Positions 1 through 9,911 of a stretch of DNA of 64,000 bases are shown piece after piece (position 1 is the first letter of the stretch; each line of letters begins with the position of its first letter). Source of the stretch: Burkholderia pseudomultivorans (GTDB lineage: Bacteria; Pseudomonadota; Gammaproteobacteria; Burkholderiales; Burkholderiaceae); the NCBI RefSeq assembly GCF_902499075.1, contig NZ_CABVPP010000040.1, positions 1 through 64,000 on the forward strand. The letters run 5' to 3'. The translations under genes and the position numbers were made by a program. The notes beneath the pieces are model-generated. The model was not told the origin of the DNA and did not search any database. It saw only the letters and a list, made by a program, of their open reading frames with translations.

Positions 1-106
1 TTTTTTTTTTTATTTTTTTTTTTTTTTTTTTTTTTTTTTTCAAGCAGAAGACGGCATACGAGATCAATTGGAGTGACTGGAGTTCAGACGTGTGCTCTTC
101 CGATCT
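1..106. other. Poly-T run and Illumina adapter (artefact)
   Basis: Bases 1-40 are T except for one A at 12. Bases 41-64 match the Illumina P7 flow-cell primer, 65-72 (CAATTGGA) sit in the index position, and 73-106 match the multiplex index-read primer ending CTCTTCCGATCT. Genomic sequence begins at 107. This is unremoved library adapter at a contig end and has no biological meaning; ORFs running through it are spurious. Confidence 0.98.
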
Positions 107-615
107 AGTTCGACGGCGTCGCGGTGACGGGCGGCAGCGGCGAACGCGCGCTCGTCGATGCGGTGTGCGAGCGGGTCGGCCCGCGCGCGCTGCCGCTCGC
201 CGGCACGCTGCCGCTCGGCGAGCTCGGCGCGCTGATCGAGACGGCCGACCTGCTGCTGTCGAACAACAGCGGCCCCGCGCATCTCGCGGCCGCGCTCGGC
301 ACGCCCGTCGTCGATCTCTACGCGCTGACCAATCCGCAGCACACGCCGTGGCGCGTTCCGCATCGCGTGCTGAACGTCGACGTGCCGTGCCGCAACTGCT
401 ATCGCAGCGTGTGCGAACAGCCGGGACATCCGTGCCTGCGCGGCGTGCGCGTCGACGATGTCGTCGATGCCGCGCACGCGCTGCTGCGCGGCAACGCGCG
501 CGGTGCGCGGCACGCGGGTGCCCGCGCGGCCGCCGCGTCCGACACGTCGCTCGCCGGCAGCGCAGCCGGCGCATCGAACGTGATCCCTTTCGCGCACGTC
601 ATCACCAGGAGCTGA
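107..615 (+). CDS. Glycosyltransferase family 9 protein, 3' part only
   Basis: This is the C-terminal part of a GT9 (ADP-heptose:LPS heptosyltransferase-like) protein; the 5' end is lost at the adapter junction. The frame is open from 109, and the GTG at 124 lies inside the domain, so it is not the start. Visible family features are the nucleotide-sugar binding segment with TGGSGER, the LLLSNNSGPAHLAAALGTPVV motif region typical of GT9 C-terminal domains, and a Cys-rich stretch (CRNCYRSVCEQPGHPC). The last 50 residues are Ala/Arg-rich and poorly conserved-looking. It is the first visible gene of a tightly packed glycan operon and lies 3 bases upstream of the carbamoyltransferase. The acceptor sugar cannot be told from sequence. 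Confidence 0.85.
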
Positions 616-618
616 CGC

Positions 619-2364
619 ATGCCCGAACCGATCTATACGCTCGGCATCAACGCCGCCTTTCACGACAGCGCCGCGTGCCTCGTGCGCGACGGCGTGGTCG
701 TCGCCGCGGCCGAGGAAGAACGCTTCACGCACGTGAAGCATGCGAAACGGCCGGTGCCGTTTTCGACCTGGGAATTGCCGTATCACGCGATCGACTACTG
801 TCTCGCGGAAGCGGGCATCGCGCTCGCGGACGTGCAGCACGTCGCGTATTCGTACGATCCGTGGCTCGAACTCGATCGCCACGCCGGACAGCCGTCGCTG
901 ACGCTGCCGCTCGAACCGTCCGCGCACGCGCGGCCGCCGGGCGGCGAGTCGCCGTGGCATCCGCTGTTCCTGTCGTCGATCGTCAACGCGCCGCGCCAGC
1001 TCGCGGACGGCGCGCCGCACCATCTGCAGCGGCGCTTTCGCGGCGTCACGCACGACGGGCCGTTCCGCTGGCATTTCGTCGAACACCATCTCGCGCACGA
1101 GGCGAGCGCGTTTCTCGCGGCGCCGTACGAGCGCTGCGCGGTGATGACGATGGACGGCCGCGGCGAGCGCGCGACGACGAGCTACGGCGTGTTCGACGGA
1201 CGCACGTACCGGCGCATCGCGCAGGTCGACCTGCCGCATTCGCTCGGGCTGCTGTACGAGCGCGTCACGCGCTACCTCGGCTTCCTGCATTCGTCCGACG
1301 AGTACAAGGTGATGGCGCTCGCGTCGTACGGCAAGCCGATCTACGCCGATCAGATGCGCCAGCTCGTGCGCTATCGCGGCGACGGCCGGTACGACGTCGA
1401 CGAGGCGGATCTGGTCGCGCTGTTCGGCCCCGCGCGCGAGCGCGGCGGGCCGATCACGCCGAACCATTGCGACATCGCGCACGCGCTGCAGCTCGTGCTC
1501 GAGGAAACGACGCTGCGCGCGGTCGAATGGCTCGCGGCCGAAACCGGCGAGAAACAGCTCGCGATGGCGGGCGGCGTCGCGCTGAACTGCGTGATGAATG
1601 CACGCATCCGCGATCGCGGCCCGTTCGACGACGTATGGGTGCAGCCCGCGGCCGGCGACGCCGGCACGGCGCTCGGCGCCGCGCTGTGGACCGACTTCCG
1701 CGAGCGCGGCGCGCGCGGCGACTGGCGCATGGATCACGCGTATCTCGGCCCGTCGTTCGAGGACGACGCGATCGAGGCGTTCATCCGCGAAGCGCAGCTG
1801 CCGTATCGGCGGCTGAACGACGTCGCCGCGCAAACGGCCGCGCTGCTCGCGCAGAACCGCGTGATCGGCTGGTTCCAGGGCCGCATGGAGTTCGGCCCGC
1901 GCGCGCTCGGCGCGCGTTCGATCCTCGCGTCGCCGATCGATCCCGACATGCAGCGCAAGCTGAACCGGATCAAGGATCGCGAGGATTTCCGGCCGGTCGC
2001 GCCGGTCGCGCTCGAAAGCAAGGCGCACGAGTGGTTCTCGGGCGGCCGGCGCGAGCCGCTGCATGCGCCGTTCATGCTGTTCGTCTACGACGTGCGGCCC
2101 GAGCGCGCGGAGCGGATTCCGGCCGTGCGCCATATCGACGGCACCGCGCGCGTGCAGACGGTCGGGCCGCAGCAGAACCCGCTGCTGCATGCGCTGCTGA
2201 CCGAGTTCGACGCGCTGACCGGCGTGCCGGTGCTCGTCAACACGTCGTTCAACACGCGCGGCGAGCCGATCGTCTGCACGCCGCGCGACGCGATCGAATG
2301 CTTCTGGACCTCGCCGCTCGACGCGCTCGTGATCGGTTCGTTCCTGATGGAGAAGCCGCGATGA
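619..2364 (+). CDS. NodU/CmcH-family carbamoyltransferase
   Basis: This 581-residue protein is a full-length O-carbamoyltransferase of the NodU/CmcH/TobZ type, which transfers the carbamoyl group of carbamoyl phosphate (through carbamoyl-AMP) to a hydroxyl of a sugar or small molecule. The N-terminal half has the ASKHA-type fold start (YTLGINAAFHDSAACLV), the family HHLAHEASAF metal/substrate motif, and GGVALNCVMNARI. The C-terminal domain contains FGPRALGARSI and NTSFNTRGEPIVCTPRDAIECF. It lies between glycosyltransferase genes and overlaps the next start by 4 bases (ATGA), so it probably carbamoylates a sugar of the glycan made here. The family assignment is firm; the substrate is inferred from context only. 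Confidence 0.93.
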   Translation: MPEPIYTLGINAAFHDSAACLVRDGVVVAAAEEERFTHVKHAKRPVPFSTWELPYHAIDYCLAEAGIALADVQHVAYSYDPWLELDRHAGQPSLTLPLEPSAHARPPGGESPWHPLFLSSIVNAPRQLADGAPHHLQRRFRGVTHDGPFRWHFVEHHLAHEASAFLAAPYERCAVMTMDGRGERATTSYGVFDGRTYRRIAQVDLPHSLGLLYERVTRYLGFLHSSDEYKVMALASYGKPIYADQMRQLVRYRGDGRYDVDEADLVALFGPARERGGPITPNHCDIAHALQLVLEETTLRAVEWLAAETGEKQLAMAGGVALNCVMNARIRDRGPFDDVWVQPAAGDAGTALGAALWTDFRERGARGDWRMDHAYLGPSFEDDAIEAFIREAQLPYRRLNDVAAQTAALLAQNRVIGWFQGRMEFGPRALGARSILASPIDPDMQRKLNRIKDREDFRPVAPVALESKAHEWFSGGRREPLHAPFMLFVYDVRPERAERIPAVRHIDGTARVQTVGPQQNPLLHALLTEFDALTGVPVLVNTSFNTRGEPIVCTPRDAIECFWTSPLDALVIGSFLMEKPR

Positions 2365-3362
2365 ACATGCGCGACACGCAGCTGCCGCCGGTCGTGTCCG
2401 TCGTCGTGCCGACCTACCGGCGGCCCGATCTGCTCGAACGCTGTCTCGACGCACTGTGCGTGCAGGTGTTCGATCCGACGACCTACGAGATCATCGTCGT
2501 CGACGACGATCCGGCCGGCAGCGCGCGGCCGGTGGTCGACGCCTGCCGCGCGCGCATGACCGACGTGCCGGCGATCCGCTACCTGAGCGCGCCCGACACG
2601 CAGGGGCCGGCCGGCGCACGCAACGTCGGCTGGCGCAGCGCGCGCGGCGCGCTGATCGCGTTCACCGACGACGACACGATTCCGGACCCGACCTGGCTGC
2701 GCCACGGCGCGGCCGCGCTGCTCGCGGAGCCGTCCGCGGCCGCGGCGGCAGGGCGCATCGAGGTGCCGCTGCGGCCGCGGCCGACCGACTACGAACGCGA
2801 CGCGGCGGGGCTCGCACATGCCGAATTCGCGACCGCGAACTGCTTCGTGCGGCGCGCCGCGCTCGAACGCGTCGGCGGCTTCGACGAGCGCTTCACGCGC
2901 GCGTGGCGCGAGGACGCGGACCTGATGTTCGCGCTGCGCGAGCATGCGGGCCCGATCGTCGACGTCGAGGACGCGCGCATCGTGCATCCCGTGCGGCCCG
3001 CGCGCTGGGGCGCGAGCATCGGCCAGCAGTCGAAGGTGTATTTCGACGCGCTGCTGTACAAGAAGCATCGCACGACGTACCGGCGCCATATCCGGCCGGT
3101 GCCGCCGTGGCACTACTACGGCGCGGTGTTCGCGGCACTCGCGGCGATCGTCTGCTTCGTCGCGCGCTGGAACGCGGCCGGCGCGGTGTTCGCCGGCATC
3201 TGGGCCGCGATCACCGCGTGGTTCTGCTGCAAGCGGCTGCGCGGCACGGCGCTCACGCCGTCGCACGTCGCCGAGATGATCGTCACGTCGATCGCGATTC
3301 CGCCGGTGTCGCTGTACTGGCGCATCCGCGGCGCACTTCACTTCCGGGTGTTCTTCCTATGA
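2361..3362 (+). CDS. Glycosyltransferase family 2 protein with C-terminal membrane segments
   Basis: This 333-residue GT-A fold glycosyltransferase starts at the ATG overlapping the previous stop (ATGA). The N-terminus has the GT2 opening SVVVPTYRRPDLLERCLDAL, followed by EIIVVDDDP and the DxD-type metal/nucleotide motif in AFTDDDTIPDPTWL. A later acidic segment (FTRAWREDADLMFAL) fits the acceptor-side ED motif. Residues about 255-290 are hydrophobic (YYGAVFAALAAIVCFVARW, AVFAGIWAAITAWFC), suggesting one or two membrane helices that tether it to the inner membrane. It sits in the middle of a translationally coupled GT/carbamoyltransferase operon, fitting a role in assembling a lipid-linked or cell-surface glycan. 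Donor and acceptor are unknown. Confidence 0.9.
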   Translation: MNMRDTQLPPVVSVVVPTYRRPDLLERCLDALCVQVFDPTTYEIIVVDDDPAGSARPVVDACRARMTDVPAIRYLSAPDTQGPAGARNVGWRSARGALIAFTDDDTIPDPTWLRHGAAALLAEPSAAAAAGRIEVPLRPRPTDYERDAAGLAHAEFATANCFVRRAALERVGGFDERFTRAWREDADLMFALREHAGPIVDVEDARIVHPVRPARWGASIGQQSKVYFDALLYKKHRTTYRRHIRPVPPWHYYGAVFAALAAIVCFVARWNAAGAVFAGIWAAITAWFCCKRLRGTALTPSHVAEMIVTSIAIPPVSLYWRIRGALHFRVFFL

Positions 3363-4435
3363 CGCTCGACACGTCCTCCCCGCCGGCCCCGCGCACGATC
3401 GCCGTGTTCCGCGCGCTGCAGCTCGGCGACATGCTGTGCGCGGTGCCGGCGCTGCGCGCGCTGCGCCGCGGCGCGCCCGATGCGCATATCACGCTGATCG
3501 GGCTGCCGTGGGCGCGCGAATTCGCGTCGCGCTTCGGCGACTACATCAACGACTTCATCGCGTTTCCCGGCGCGCCGGGACTCGGCGAGCAGGCGGAACC
3601 GGACGCTGCCGCGCGCGACGCGTTCCTCGCCAAGTGCCGCGCGCGCGAGTTCGATCTCGCGATCCAGCTGCACGGCAGCGGCGCGCGGACCAACGCGATC
3701 GTCGCGTCGCTCGGCGCCGCGCGCACCGCGGGCTTCATGCCGGCCGACGGCGACGCGGCCGCGCTCGACTGCTCGATCGTCTGGCGCGACGAGGAGCCGG
3801 AAGTCACGCGCTATCTGCGGCTGATGCGCGCGCTCGGCTATCCCGACTGGGGCGACTACCTCGAATTTCCGCTCGGCGGGCTCGACTACGCGCTGTGGCA
3901 CGTGCTCTGCGACGAATACGCGCTCGAAGCCGGCCGCTACGTGATCGTGCACCCCGGCGCGCGGATGGCGTCGCGCCGCTGGCCGGTCGAGCGTTTCGCG
4001 AACGCCGCGCGGCGGCTCGCGGACGACGGCTGGCAGATCGTGCTGACCGGCACGCGCGCGGAGATCGCGCTCGCCGGCGCGTTCGCCGAACAGCTCGGGC
4101 GGCCGTGCGTGAATCTGTGCGGCCGCACGCCGCTCGGCGCGCTGGCCGCGCTGATCGGCCGCGCGCGCCTGCTGCTCTGCAACGACACCGGCGTGTCGCA
4201 CGTCGCGGCCGCGCTCGGCACGCCGAGCGTCGTCGTCGCGTGCGGCAGCGACACCGCACGCTGGGCGCCGCTCGACGGCGAGCGCCACCGCGTGCTCGCG
4301 AACTATCCGTCATGCCGGCCCTGCATGTACGACGCGTGCCCGTACGAGCACGAGTGTGCAGTGGCGATCGGCGTCGACGACGTGATCGATCAGGCGAGCG
4401 CGCTGCTCGCGGAGGAGAGACGTCATGTCACGTAA
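3359..4435 (+). CDS. Glycosyltransferase family 9 (heptosyltransferase-like) protein
   Basis: This 358-residue protein begins at an ATG overlapping the previous stop (ATGA). It has the two-lobed GT-B pattern of GT9 enzymes: an N-terminal FRALQLGDMLCAVPALRAL motif and a C-terminal donor-binding lobe with VIVHPGARMASRRWPVERF, VLTGTRAE and LLLCNDTGVSHVAAALGTPSVV. A terminal Cys cluster (CRPCMYDACPYEHEC) parallels the one in the truncated GT9 at 107-615, so the two may be paralogous partners acting on consecutive residues. Heptose transfer is typical of the family, but this operon lacks core-LPS neighbours such as waaC or waaF, so the sugar should not be assumed. Confidence 0.9.
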   Translation: MTLDTSSPPAPRTIAVFRALQLGDMLCAVPALRALRRGAPDAHITLIGLPWAREFASRFGDYINDFIAFPGAPGLGEQAEPDAAARDAFLAKCRAREFDLAIQLHGSGARTNAIVASLGAARTAGFMPADGDAAALDCSIVWRDEEPEVTRYLRLMRALGYPDWGDYLEFPLGGLDYALWHVLCDEYALEAGRYVIVHPGARMASRRWPVERFANAARRLADDGWQIVLTGTRAEIALAGAFAEQLGRPCVNLCGRTPLGALAALIGRARLLLCNDTGVSHVAAALGTPSVVVACGSDTARWAPLDGERHRVLANYPSCRPCMYDACPYEHECAVAIGVDDVIDQASALLAEERRHVT

Positions 4436-5375
4436 GCGTTTGCGCGTGCTGACCTGGCACGTGCACGGCAACTACCTGTACTACCTGTCGCAGGCGCCGC
4501 ACGATTTCTTCATCGTGACGAAACCGCAGCATCCGCCCGGTTACGCGGGCCGCGTCGGCCATCTGCCGTGGGGCGACAACGTGCACGAGGTGCCGGTCGA
4601 ATGTGTGCGCGATACCGCGTTCGACTGCGTGCTGTATCAGCATCACAGCCACTACCAGCACGACCGGCTGCATCTGCTGAGCGACGCGCAGCGCGCATTG
4701 CCGACGCTGTTCGTCGAGCACGATCCGCCGCGCGAGCATCCGACCGACACGCTGCACCCCGTGCAGGACCCGAACGTGATGCTCGTGCACGTGACGCCGT
4801 TCAACGCGCTGATGTGGGACAACGGCATCACGCCGACGCGCGTGATCGAGCACGGCGTGCTCGTGCCCGACAACGTCGCCTATCACGGCACGCTGCCGAA
4901 GGGCGTGTCGGTCGTGAACAACCTCGCGCGCCGCGGCCGCCGTCTCGGCGTGGACGTGTTCGAGCAGGTGCGCCGCAGCGTGCCGCTCGACCTGGTCGGG
5001 ATGGGCTCGAGCGAGCTCGGCGGCATCGGCGAAGTGCCGAATCCGGCGCTGCCGCATTTCCTGTCGCACTACCGGTTCTTTTTCAATCCGATCCGCTATA
5101 CGAGCCTCGGGCTCGCGGTGATCGAGGCGATGATGATCGGCCTGCCGATCGTCGCGCTCGCGACGACCGAGATGGCGCAGCTCGTGAAGACCGGCGTGAA
5201 CGGCGCGGCCGACACGCGCCCGGCGGTGCTGATCGAAGCGATGCGGATGCTGATCCGCGATGCGGACCTCGCGCGCGCATGGGGCGAAGCGGCGCGCCGC
5301 GACGCGCGCGAGCGCTTCGGCATCGAGCGCTTCGTGCGCGACTGGGACGCGGCGCTGACCGAAGTCGCGGCGTAG
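4425..5375 (+). CDS. Glycosyltransferase family 4 (group 1) protein
   Basis: This 316-residue protein starts 11 bases inside the preceding gene, after a GGAGGAGAGACGTC ribosome-binding stretch. The C-terminal lobe is that of GT-B group 1 transferases, with FFNPIRYTSLGLAVIEAMMIGLPIVA (the E-x7-E-like donor motif region) and a closing RFGIERFVRDWDAAL helix. The N-terminal lobe is rich in His and aromatic residues and looks diverged. It is the last gene of the left-hand glycan operon, ending 42 bases before the convergent sigma-54 activator gene. The specific linkage cannot be predicted. Confidence 0.85.
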   Translation: MSRKRLRVLTWHVHGNYLYYLSQAPHDFFIVTKPQHPPGYAGRVGHLPWGDNVHEVPVECVRDTAFDCVLYQHHSHYQHDRLHLLSDAQRALPTLFVEHDPPREHPTDTLHPVQDPNVMLVHVTPFNALMWDNGITPTRVIEHGVLVPDNVAYHGTLPKGVSVVNNLARRGRRLGVDVFEQVRRSVPLDLVGMGSSELGGIGEVPNPALPHFLSHYRFFFNPIRYTSLGLAVIEAMMIGLPIVALATTEMAQLVKTGVNGAADTRPAVLIEAMRMLIRDADLARAWGEAARRDARERFGIERFVRDWDAALTEVAA

Positions 5376-5417
5376 CGCCATCGGTGCGGGCCGCGCGACG
5401 GCGGCCCGCCCGCTCGC

Positions 5418-6461
5418 TCACTGGCTCGACGCGTTCGTCGTCGGGTTCGTGCCGCTTCCCGAACCGCCGCCTGCGTTGCCGGTGCCGCCCGACAGGTTCG
5501 CGACGAGATTGCGCTCGTGCTCGGGCAGCAGCGCGAGGCGGTTGTACAGCGTCTTCAGGCTGATGCCGAGCGCCTTCGCCGTGCGCGGCTTGTCGCCGTT
5601 GAAATGCCGCAGCGACGCGACGATGAAGCGCTGCTGCGTATGCGCGAGCGTCGTGCCGATATGCAGCGTCATCGCGTTGTGGCGCACTTCCTCGCGCGGC
5701 GGCTGGCGGCGCGGCAGCTGCAGGTCGATCTGCTCGTCCGCGAGAATGAACGCGCGCTCGACCGCATTGCGCAGTTCGCGCACGTTGCCGGGCCACGTGT
5801 AGGCGCGCAGCGCCTTCATCGCCTGCGTCGACAGCCGCTTGCGCGTGCGATGGCGCGTGTTCAGCCGCTCGACGATCTGCAATGCGATCTCGCCGACGTC
5901 GTCTTCGCGCTGGCGCAGCGCGGGCACGTGCAGCGCGACCGTCGCGATGCGGTAGAACAGGTCTTCGCGCAGGCGCCCGCTGCGCACCGCTTCGACCGGA
6001 TCGTGATGGGTGGCCGCGACGATGCGCACGTCGATCGGAATCGCTTCGTGGCCGCCGACGCGCATGATCGTGTTCGACTCGAGCGTGCGCAGCAGCTTGA
6101 CCTGCAGCTCGAGCGGCATCTCGGCGATCTCGTCGAGAAACAGCGTGCCGCCGCGCGCGGCCTCGAACATGCCGACGTGCTGCGCGACCGCGCCGGTGAA
6201 GCTGCCTTTCTCGTGGCCGAACAATTGCGACTCGGCGATATCGCCGGGAATCGCGCCGCAATTGACCGGCACGAACGGCCCGCGCCGACGCGGGCTCATG
6301 TCGTGCAGCAGCCGCGCGACAATGTCCTTGCCCGCGCCGCTTTCCCCCACGATCAATACGCTTGCGCGCGTGGTGGCGACGCGCGACACCTTCAGCATCA
6401 GGGTCTGGATCGAGCGCGAGCGGCCGAACAGCCGCGTGCCGTCATCGTCGGATTTCGACAT
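5418..6461 (-). CDS. Sigma-54-dependent activator lacking a receiver domain
   Basis: This 347-residue bacterial enhancer-binding protein starts almost directly with the AAA+ domain. It has Walker A GESGAGKD (about residues 37-44), the sigma-54-contacting GAFTGA loop as GSFTGA, Walker B GGTLFLDE, and an arginine-finger region ending WPGVRELRN-like (WPGNVRELRNAVER). A Fis-type helix-turn-helix follows (about 300-330, ALGISLKTLYNRL), then a Gly/Ser/Asn tail. There is no N-terminal receiver, GAF or PAS domain, so activity must be set by expression level, a partner protein or a ligand on the AAA+ domain. The start is the ATG at 6461; the frame stays open upstream but shows no domain. Its HTH resembles that of the NtrC-type gene at 6810, so the two may read similar enhancers. 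Confidence 0.92.
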   Translation of the reverse strand: MSKSDDDGTRLFGRSRSIQTLMLKVSRVATTRASVLIVGESGAGKDIVARLLHDMSPRRRGPFVPVNCGAIPGDIAESQLFGHEKGSFTGAVAQHVGMFEAARGGTLFLDEIAEMPLELQVKLLRTLESNTIMRVGGHEAIPIDVRIVAATHHDPVEAVRSGRLREDLFYRIATVALHVPALRQREDDVGEIALQIVERLNTRHRTRKRLSTQAMKALRAYTWPGNVRELRNAVERAFILADEQIDLQLPRRQPPREEVRHNAMTLHIGTTLAHTQQRFIVASLRHFNGDKPRTAKALGISLKTLYNRLALLPEHERNLVANLSGGTGNAGGGSGSGTNPTTNASSQ

Positions 6462-6809
6462 GGTCTGATATCGGAGTGGGAAGTTTTGACCGAATACGTC
6501 ACGGCAGAAAGGAAAAAACGACGCGGTGTGCGTCGCTTGTTCGTGCACAGAGCATATCGTCGATATCGTTTGCGAGGCATTGAATATCGCAATCCGCGCG
6601 TGCGACACGGATAGATTTAATCGATGAAGCGAGCACGCAAGACATGCTTCTTCTATACTGCTAAACACTGTTACTGATGGCAGGACTGCTTGTCTGCCCC
6701 GATGACGCGCACCGCGTGATGCGCCGCCGAGTGCCCCGGCGGTCGACGCGCTGCCTACTCGCCGCGGTTCCGGCCGCTCGCGTGCCGGGCCGCACCACAA
6801 GGAGCCCAG
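6462..6809. other. Divergent intergenic region between two sigma-54 activators
   Basis: This 348-base gap is noticeably more A+T-rich on its left half than the surrounding DNA. I see no gene in it. A TATACT hexamer at 6654-6659 could be a sigma-70 -10 box for the rightward response-regulator gene, but the -35 position (GAGCAC, 17 bases upstream) is poor. AAGGAG at 6799-6804 is the ribosome-binding site of the 6810 gene. No -24/-12 element with correct spacing was found, so both activators are probably expressed from ordinary housekeeping promoters. Confidence 0.4.
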
Positions 6810-8177
<1,368 letters not shown>

Positions 8178-8194
8178 TGCCGCCGCGAGCCCGT

Positions 8195-9121
8195 CTACGC
8201 ACGCGCGCGCGCGTTGCGCCGCGCGTCGTCGGCGGCGATCAGGCGACGCATCCGTTCGACGTGCGGCGCGATCGCGCGCCGCTCGCGCAGGATCCACGGC
8301 AAGCCCGCGAACGCCCGCACGAGCCCGCGCTCGCGCCGCAGCCGCGGCAGCATCCGCACCGTATGCACGAGCGCCGCGCCGGCCGGCCAGCGCAGCCACG
8401 CGGTCCACGCGTCGTTGCGCGCGGCGACGCTCGCGCGCGTGCGCGCATCGCGCGCCGTCGACGGATAGTGGTGGACGGTCAAGGTCGGCACGTACACGAG
8501 CCAGTCGCCGGCAGCGCAGAGGTCCAGCGCGAGCAACGCTTCCTCGCCGCCGAGAAAATAGCGCGGATGATAGCCGCCCGCGCGCACGAACGCATCGCGC
8601 CGGAACATCGTCGCGCCGGCCAGCAGCCCGAGGATCGGGCGGCCGGGCAGCGGCACCGGCGCCTCGAGCGGGCTCGCGGCCATCACGCCGCAGGTCGGGT
8701 CCTCGCGCTCGTCCGGGCCGACCAGCACGCGCGCCGTGAGCGCGGCCACGTGCGGATACGCGTCGAGCAGATCGGCCGCGTCGCGCAGCGAGCCGGCCGC
8801 CCACCACGTGTCGTCGTCGCAGAACGCGACGTAAGGCGTGCGCGCGACCGCGACGCCGAGATTGCGGCCGGCCGCGCCCGGATTGCCGGGCGCCGCGACG
8901 AGCGCCGCGTGCGGAAAGCGCGCATGCACGAGTGCGGCCGTCGCCGCATCGGCCGCGTTGTCGACGACGACGATCGCGGGCCGGTCCGGCAGCGCGGTGA
9001 GCCGCGCGAGCGTGCGCGCGAGCTCGTCGGGGCGCCGGTACGTGAGCACGACCGCGGTCACGCGCGGCTCGTGCGGCGTCAGCGCGACGCGCGCGGGCGT
9101 TACGCGTACGTGACGTCGCAT
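8195..9121 (-). CDS. Glycosyltransferase family 2 protein
   Basis: This 308-residue GT-A transferase is read leftward from the ATG at 9121, inside the 3' end of the PIG-L gene (22-base overlap). It has VTAVVLTYRRPDELARTLARL, VVVDNAAD, and the metal-binding VAFCDDDTWW motif (DDD). The acceptor-side segment FLGGEEALLALDL and YPSTARDARTRASVAARNDAW near the C-terminus are typical of GT2 proteins found beside PIG-L deacetylases. The pairing suggests that an N-acetylated sugar is transferred and then de-N-acetylated. A longer upstream reading frame exists but overlaps the deacetylase and shows no family character. Confidence 0.88.
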   Translation of the reverse strand: MRRHVRVTPARVALTPHEPRVTAVVLTYRRPDELARTLARLTALPDRPAIVVVDNAADAATAALVHARFPHAALVAAPGNPGAAGRNLGVAVARTPYVAFCDDDTWWAAGSLRDAADLLDAYPHVAALTARVLVGPDEREDPTCGVMAASPLEAPVPLPGRPILGLLAGATMFRRDAFVRAGGYHPRYFLGGEEALLALDLCAAGDWLVYVPTLTVHHYPSTARDARTRASVAARNDAWTAWLRWPAGAALVHTVRMLPRLRRERGLVRAFAGLPWILRERRAIAPHVERMRRLIAADDARRNARARA

Positions 9122-9795
9122 TCGAGCTGCCAGTACATTTCCGGTTTGCGGAGGTCCGCGAGCATATGCGGCTCGAACAGCGCGATCTGACTCGCGTACG
9201 CTTCGACCGCGCGCGCCTTCGCGTCGCGGCCACCCGTGCCCTCGCCGGCCGGCGCGCCGACCGGCCGCGCGATCCAGCCGTGCTCGCGCCAGCCGACCAC
9301 GCGTTTCGCCATCAGCCCCTCGATGCGCCGATACGGCACGTCTTCGTAGAAACGCCACACGCGCGCCGTATCATCGTCGCGCAGCAGCATCAGCATCGCC
9401 TGCTGCACCTGCAGATGGTCGCGATGGAACAGGCCGGCCGGCGCGAGCACGCCGTAGCCGGGATGCTCGGCGATCGCGGCGGCCACGCGCGCGGCAATGG
9501 CCGACGGCGCGGCCGGCGTGCCGTACTGGTCGTCGAAGAAGTCGAGCCATACCGGCCGCGCATCGAGGATCGACAGCGCGCGGCGATCTTCCTCGCGGCG
9601 CGCGCGCATCGCTTCGTCCGCGCTGCGAAAGCCGGCGCGCCGATCCCAGGGCGGCGCGACGGTCCCGGCCGGCGGAATGCCGGCGAACACCGTGACGACG
9701 ACCGACCCGGGTGCCTGCGCGAGCAGTTGCCCGCAACTGAACACCGCGTCGTCGAGATGCGGCGAAACAACGAGCCAGCGAGTGGGAGCAGTCAT
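9100..9795 (-). CDS. PIG-L/LmbE-family deacetylase
   Basis: This 231-residue protein belongs to the zinc-dependent PIG-L (GlcNAc-PI de-N-acetylase, LmbE, MshB) family. The N-terminus shows the family metal motif as SPHLDDAVFSCG (P-H-x-D-D), and the third metal ligand region appears as LFHRDHLQVQQAM (HxxH). It probably removes an acetyl group from an amino sugar. It is translationally coupled to the GT2 gene that follows. Its start lies 116 bases from the divergent histidine kinase gene. A moderate -24/-12 match (9846-9861) precedes it. Confidence 0.9.
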   Translation of the reverse strand: MTAPTRWLVVSPHLDDAVFSCGQLLAQAPGSVVVTVFAGIPPAGTVAPPWDRRAGFRSADEAMRARREEDRRALSILDARPVWLDFFDDQYGTPAAPSAIAARVAAAIAEHPGYGVLAPAGLFHRDHLQVQQAMLMLLRDDDTARVWRFYEDVPYRRIEGLMAKRVVGWREHGWIARPVGAPAGEGTGGRDAKARAVEAYASQIALFEPHMLADLRKPEMYWQLECDVTYA

Positions 9796-9845
9796 GGCAG
9801 AGGGGACTCCATCGTATGCGGCAGCGTCCGCGGTGCGCATCGGCA

Positions 9846-9861
9846 AGCACGCGGCATGCCC
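9846..9861 (-). promoter_or_regulatory. Possible sigma-54 promoter of the PIG-L/GT2 operon
   Basis: On the minus strand the sequence reads GGGCATGCCGCGTGCT. GG and GC are correctly spaced (N10) and the -24 half is good, but the -12 half is GTGC instead of TTGC. It would start transcription near 9835, 40 bases before the deacetylase ATG. This is one of the weaker matches. Confidence 0.4.
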
Positions 9862-9911
9862 GCACCGGCGCCGCGCCACGACGGCCGGGCGACACGCCGG
9901 GAGCGCAGCCG

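Noticed and set aside
64-2454. A 796-codon open frame on the minus strand across the carbamoyltransferase and adapter
   Set aside because: It is the Arg/Ala-rich antisense shadow typical of GC-rich DNA, runs into the sequencing adapter, and overlaps a well-supported gene. Many similar long antisense frames were discarded for the same reason.
6674-6690. ATGGCAGGACTGCTTGT as a sigma-54 promoter for the 6810 regulator
   Set aside because: The GG and GC are only 7 bases apart instead of 10, so the -24/-12 geometry is wrong.
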